Below are positions 61,970 to 64,000 of a stretch of DNA of 64,000 bases, one piece after another (the first letter of the stretch is position 1; each line of letters opens with the position of its first letter). The notes under the pieces are model-generated. The model made no database searches and was not told where the DNA came from. It was given only the letters and a program-made list of their open reading frames with translations. The stretch lies in NCBI RefSeq assembly GCF_014648515.1, contig NZ_BMRG01000002.1, positions 713,238 through 777,237 of the forward strand. Reading direction: 5' to 3'. Made by a program: the position numbers and the translations under genes. The stretch comes from Saccharothrix coeruleofusca. GTDB taxonomy: Bacteria; Actinomycetota; Actinomycetes; Mycobacteriales; Pseudonocardiaceae.

Positions 61970-63099
61970 GCCGCCACCTTGTGGGTCTCGGCCTGCGCCG
62001 CGATCTCGTCCACCACGTGCTCGGGCCGCACGGGCTCGCGTCGCGACAGCAGGTAGATCAGGGTCGCGATGGCCACGCCCAGCACGGCCACCGCGATCAC
62101 GCCGAGGGTGCCGGTGGAGGCCACCTTGCCCGCCATCGCGCCGACCACGCCCGCGGCGGGCAGGGTGAGCAGCCACGCCATCGCCATCCGGCCCGCCACG
62201 CTCCACCGCACGCCGCCGGGCTGCCGCCCCAGGCCGGAGCCCATGATGCCGCCGGAGGCGACGTGCGTGGTCGACAGCGCGAAGCCCAGGTGCGAGGAGG
62301 CCAGGATGACCGTGGCCGCGCTGGTCTGCGCGGCGAAGCCCTGCGGCGCCTCGATGGTGGTCAGCCCCTTGCCCAGGGTCTGGGTGATGCGCCAGCCACC
62401 CAGGTAGGTGCCCAGCGCGATGGCGATGGCCGCGCTCAGCACCACCCACAGCGGCGGGGCCGCGCCGGGCGCCAGCATCCCGGAGGTGATCAGCGTCAGC
62501 GTGATGATGCCCATGGTCTTCTGCGCGTCGTTGGTGCCGTGGGCCAGCGACATCAGCGCGGCCGAGGCGATCTGCCCGGCCTTGAAGCCCCGGTCGGACA
62601 CCGACCGGCTGACCCCCTTGGTCAGCCGGTAGGTCAACCGGGTGGCCAGCAGCGCGACGATGCCCGCCACCAGCGGCGCGGCCACCGCGGGCGCGACGAC
62701 CTTGTCCACCACCTTGGCGAAGTGCACCGCGTCCGTGCCGGAGGCGATCCAGGTGGCGCCGATCAGACCGCCGAACAGGGCGTGCGACGAACTGGAGGGC
62801 AGGCCCACGTACCAGGTGACCAGGTTCCACAGGATCGCCCCGACCAGGCCGCCGAACACCACCGCCGGGGTGATCAGGGCGTCGTCGACGATGCCGCCCG
62901 AGATCGTCTTGGCCACCTCGACCGACAGCACCGCGCCGACCAGGTTCAGCACCGCCGAGAACGCCACCGCGGTGCGCGGGCGCAGCGCGCCCGTCGCGAT
63001 CGAGGTGGCCATCGAATTGGCCGTGTCGTGGAAGCCATTGGTGAAGTCGAACGCCAACGCCGTGACGACCACGATGATGACGAGGAGCGAGGCATCCAC
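61966..63099 (-). CDS. PiT-family inorganic phosphate transporter
   Basis: 377 aa with about ten membrane segments. Family signatures: VVVTALAFDFTNGFHDTANSMATSI at the N-terminus, GLPSSSSHALFGGLIGA, SLAHGTNDAQKTMGIITL, and a second half repeat (ASSHLGFALSTTHVASGGIMGSGLG). It couples phosphate (often as metal phosphate) uptake to protons. Co-translated with a 74-aa membrane protein. Confidence 0.96.
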   Translation of the reverse strand: MDASLLVIIVVVTALAFDFTNGFHDTANSMATSIATGALRPRTAVAFSAVLNLVGAVLSVEVAKTISGGIVDDALITPAVVFGGLVGAILWNLVTWYVGLPSSSSHALFGGLIGATWIASGTDAVHFAKVVDKVVAPAVAAPLVAGIVALLATRLTYRLTKGVSRSVSDRGFKAGQIASAALMSLAHGTNDAQKTMGIITLTLITSGMLAPGAAPPLWVVLSAAIAIALGTYLGGWRITQTLGKGLTTIEAPQGFAAQTSAATVILASSHLGFALSTTHVASGGIMGSGLGRQPGGVRWSVAGRMAMAWLLTLPAAGVVGAMAGKVASTGTLGVIAVAVLGVAIATLIYLLSRREPVRPEHVVDEIAAQAETHKVAA

Positions 63100-63198
63100 G
63101 CTGATTCCTCCGTCTGAAACGACACAGTCGTGGGTGAACGCTACCGGGCGTACCGGTGAACAGACGACCCGTCGGAGGTTCCGATCAGCGGACGTTCG

Positions 63199-63942
63199 TC
63201 ACACCAGCGGCAGGCCCACGCCACGGCCAGCCGGAGCAAGCTCGCCCGCCGCCAACCGGACGAACCGCTCGGCGAAGGGTCGCCACACCTCGGCGATGTC
63301 GGCATGCCCCTGGTCCAACTGGTCGGGGTCGAGCTGACCCGGTCGCGCGCACGCGGCCGCGTCGGGTGAGTTCGCGGCCCAGCCGAGCACCATCTCCGAA
63401 GTAGTTTCGATGTGAAACTGCAATCCGTAGGCGCTCTCCCCGACCCGGAATGCCTGGTTGGCGTACTTGGGCGAGGAGGCGAGCAGCTCCGCGGCGGGCG
63501 GCAGCAAGCTGATCTCGTCCTCGTGGAACTGGAGCACGTCCGGCGTCCACGGCAGGTCGGCGAACAGCGGATCGCGACCCGCCACGTCGCGCTTGGCCAC
63601 CAGCAGCACGCCCACCTCTGGGCCGTGCCTGCCACGCCGGACCTGACCACCGGTGGCCGCGGCCAGCAGTTGCGCGCCCAAGCAGATCGCCAGCAGCGGC
63701 ACCTTCTTCGCCACCGCGCGGGACAGCAGCGCCCGCACGTCGGCCAGCCAGGGGTGCTCGGCGTCGTCCAGCGCGCCCATCGCCCCGCCCAGGCACACCA
63801 CACCCCGGTAGCCGTCGAGGTCGGGCAGCGGGGCCTCGTAGGGCCGGACCACGTCCAGCTCCGCCCCGGCGCTGGACAGCCAGTCACCGAGGCGGGCGGG
63901 CGGGTCGTCGTCACCGGGCTGGATCACGAGCAGTCGCGTCAC
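63199..63942 (-). CDS. Class I glutamine amidotransferase-like protein
   Basis: 247 aa, GATase_1 domain alone. Nucleophile elbow LLAICLGAQLLAAATGG (Cys), catalytic His-Glu in GLQFHIETT, and the oxyanion-strand region VCLGGAMGALDD. Such stand-alone GMP-synthase-like proteins may hydrolyse gamma-glutamyl compounds. Partner unknown; the window ends 58 bp upstream. Confidence 0.92.
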   Translation of the reverse strand: MTRLLVIQPGDDDPPARLGDWLSSAGAELDVVRPYEAPLPDLDGYRGVVCLGGAMGALDDAEHPWLADVRALLSRAVAKKVPLLAICLGAQLLAAATGGQVRRGRHGPEVGVLLVAKRDVAGRDPLFADLPWTPDVLQFHEDEISLLPPAAELLASSPKYANQAFRVGESAYGLQFHIETTSEMVLGWAANSPDAAACARPGQLDPDQLDQGHADIAEVWRPFAERFVRLAAGELAPAGRGVGLPLV

Positions 63943-64000
63943 CCGACCGAGGGTAAATCAGCAGTGGCAAGCGATTCCGCGCGGTGCACCCGCTTCTTCC

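Overview
This 64 kb window is chromosomal DNA from a high-GC actinomycete, most likely a member of the Pseudonocardiaceae. This rests on GTG starts, GTGA/ATGA gene junctions, a WhiB7 regulator, a UPF0182-PDZ protease-DUF2342-ThiF-like-ABC1 kinase-WhiB7-UvrD2 gene order resembling the Mycobacterium Rv3193c-Rv3198c neighbourhood, a GlnA/GlnE pair, and DnaA boxes of the streptomycete type (TTGTCCACA). The genus is inferred from overall feel, not from a search.

Region 1 (1-4347): the 3' part of a class I cholesterol oxidase gene is followed by a convergent three-gene operon on the minus strand. The operon encodes a NYN-domain nuclease, a helix-turn-helix/N6-adenine methylase fusion and a half-length specificity subunit. 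No HsdR is present, so the NYN protein is the only candidate effector.

Region 2 (about 4.85-29.33 kb) is an accessory island. A 21-bp direct repeat (4878-4898 and 29311-29331) lies at both ends. The right copy abuts the 3' end of the tmRNA gene and forms one arm of its terminator. A decayed serine-recombinase C-terminus (29022-29280) sits just inside the right end. Actinomycete integrative-element genes (a frameshifted small Cys protein and a DUF2637/SpdB2-like membrane protein) sit just inside the left end. The cargo is: (a) an overlapping HerA-NurA-D12 methylase operon; (b) a complete type I restriction-modification operon, hsdM-hsdS-hsdR, preceded by an unusual protein that looks like a catalytically dead HTH-methylase fused to a specificity domain; (c) an FxLD-type class I lanthipeptide cluster (precursor, LanB with fused C-terminal elimination domain, LanC, PIMT-like methyltransferase) with a divergent XRE regulator and an aminoglycoside-phosphotransferase-like protein. 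NUDIX and hypothetical genes lie between (b) and (c).

Region 3 (29.3-36.8 kb) is conserved core. It carries tmRNA, a NarL-type two-component system, smpB, ftsX, ftsE and prfB, then a PadR regulator, a small Zn protein and two identical initiator tRNA genes with strong terminators. tmRNA, SmpB, RF2 and tRNA-fMet together make this a translation and ribosome-rescue neighbourhood.

Region 4 (36.8-53.0 kb) is the conserved UPF0182-to-uvrD2 block. Notable regulatory features are three tandem DnaA boxes (46752-46793) and a whiB7 leader with a well-translated 72-codon upstream ORF, an intrinsic terminator before the whiB7 start, and a promoter with an upstream A-run. This fits the ribosome-targeting-antibiotic attenuation known for whiB7/wblC.

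Region 5 (53.2-64 kb) covers nitrogen and phosphate metabolism: glnA and its adenylyltransferase glnE, a RidA/TetR divergent pair with an 18-bp palindromic operator, secreted and membrane proteins, a quinone oxidoreductase, a PiT phosphate transporter with a coupled small membrane protein, and a class I glutamine amidotransferase.

The strongest candidates for undescribed biology are the NYN + HTH-methylase + half-S operon, the methylase-coupled HerA-NurA operon, and the dead HTH-methylase/TRD fusion heading the type I operon. All functional claims are from motif reading; no database search was possible.
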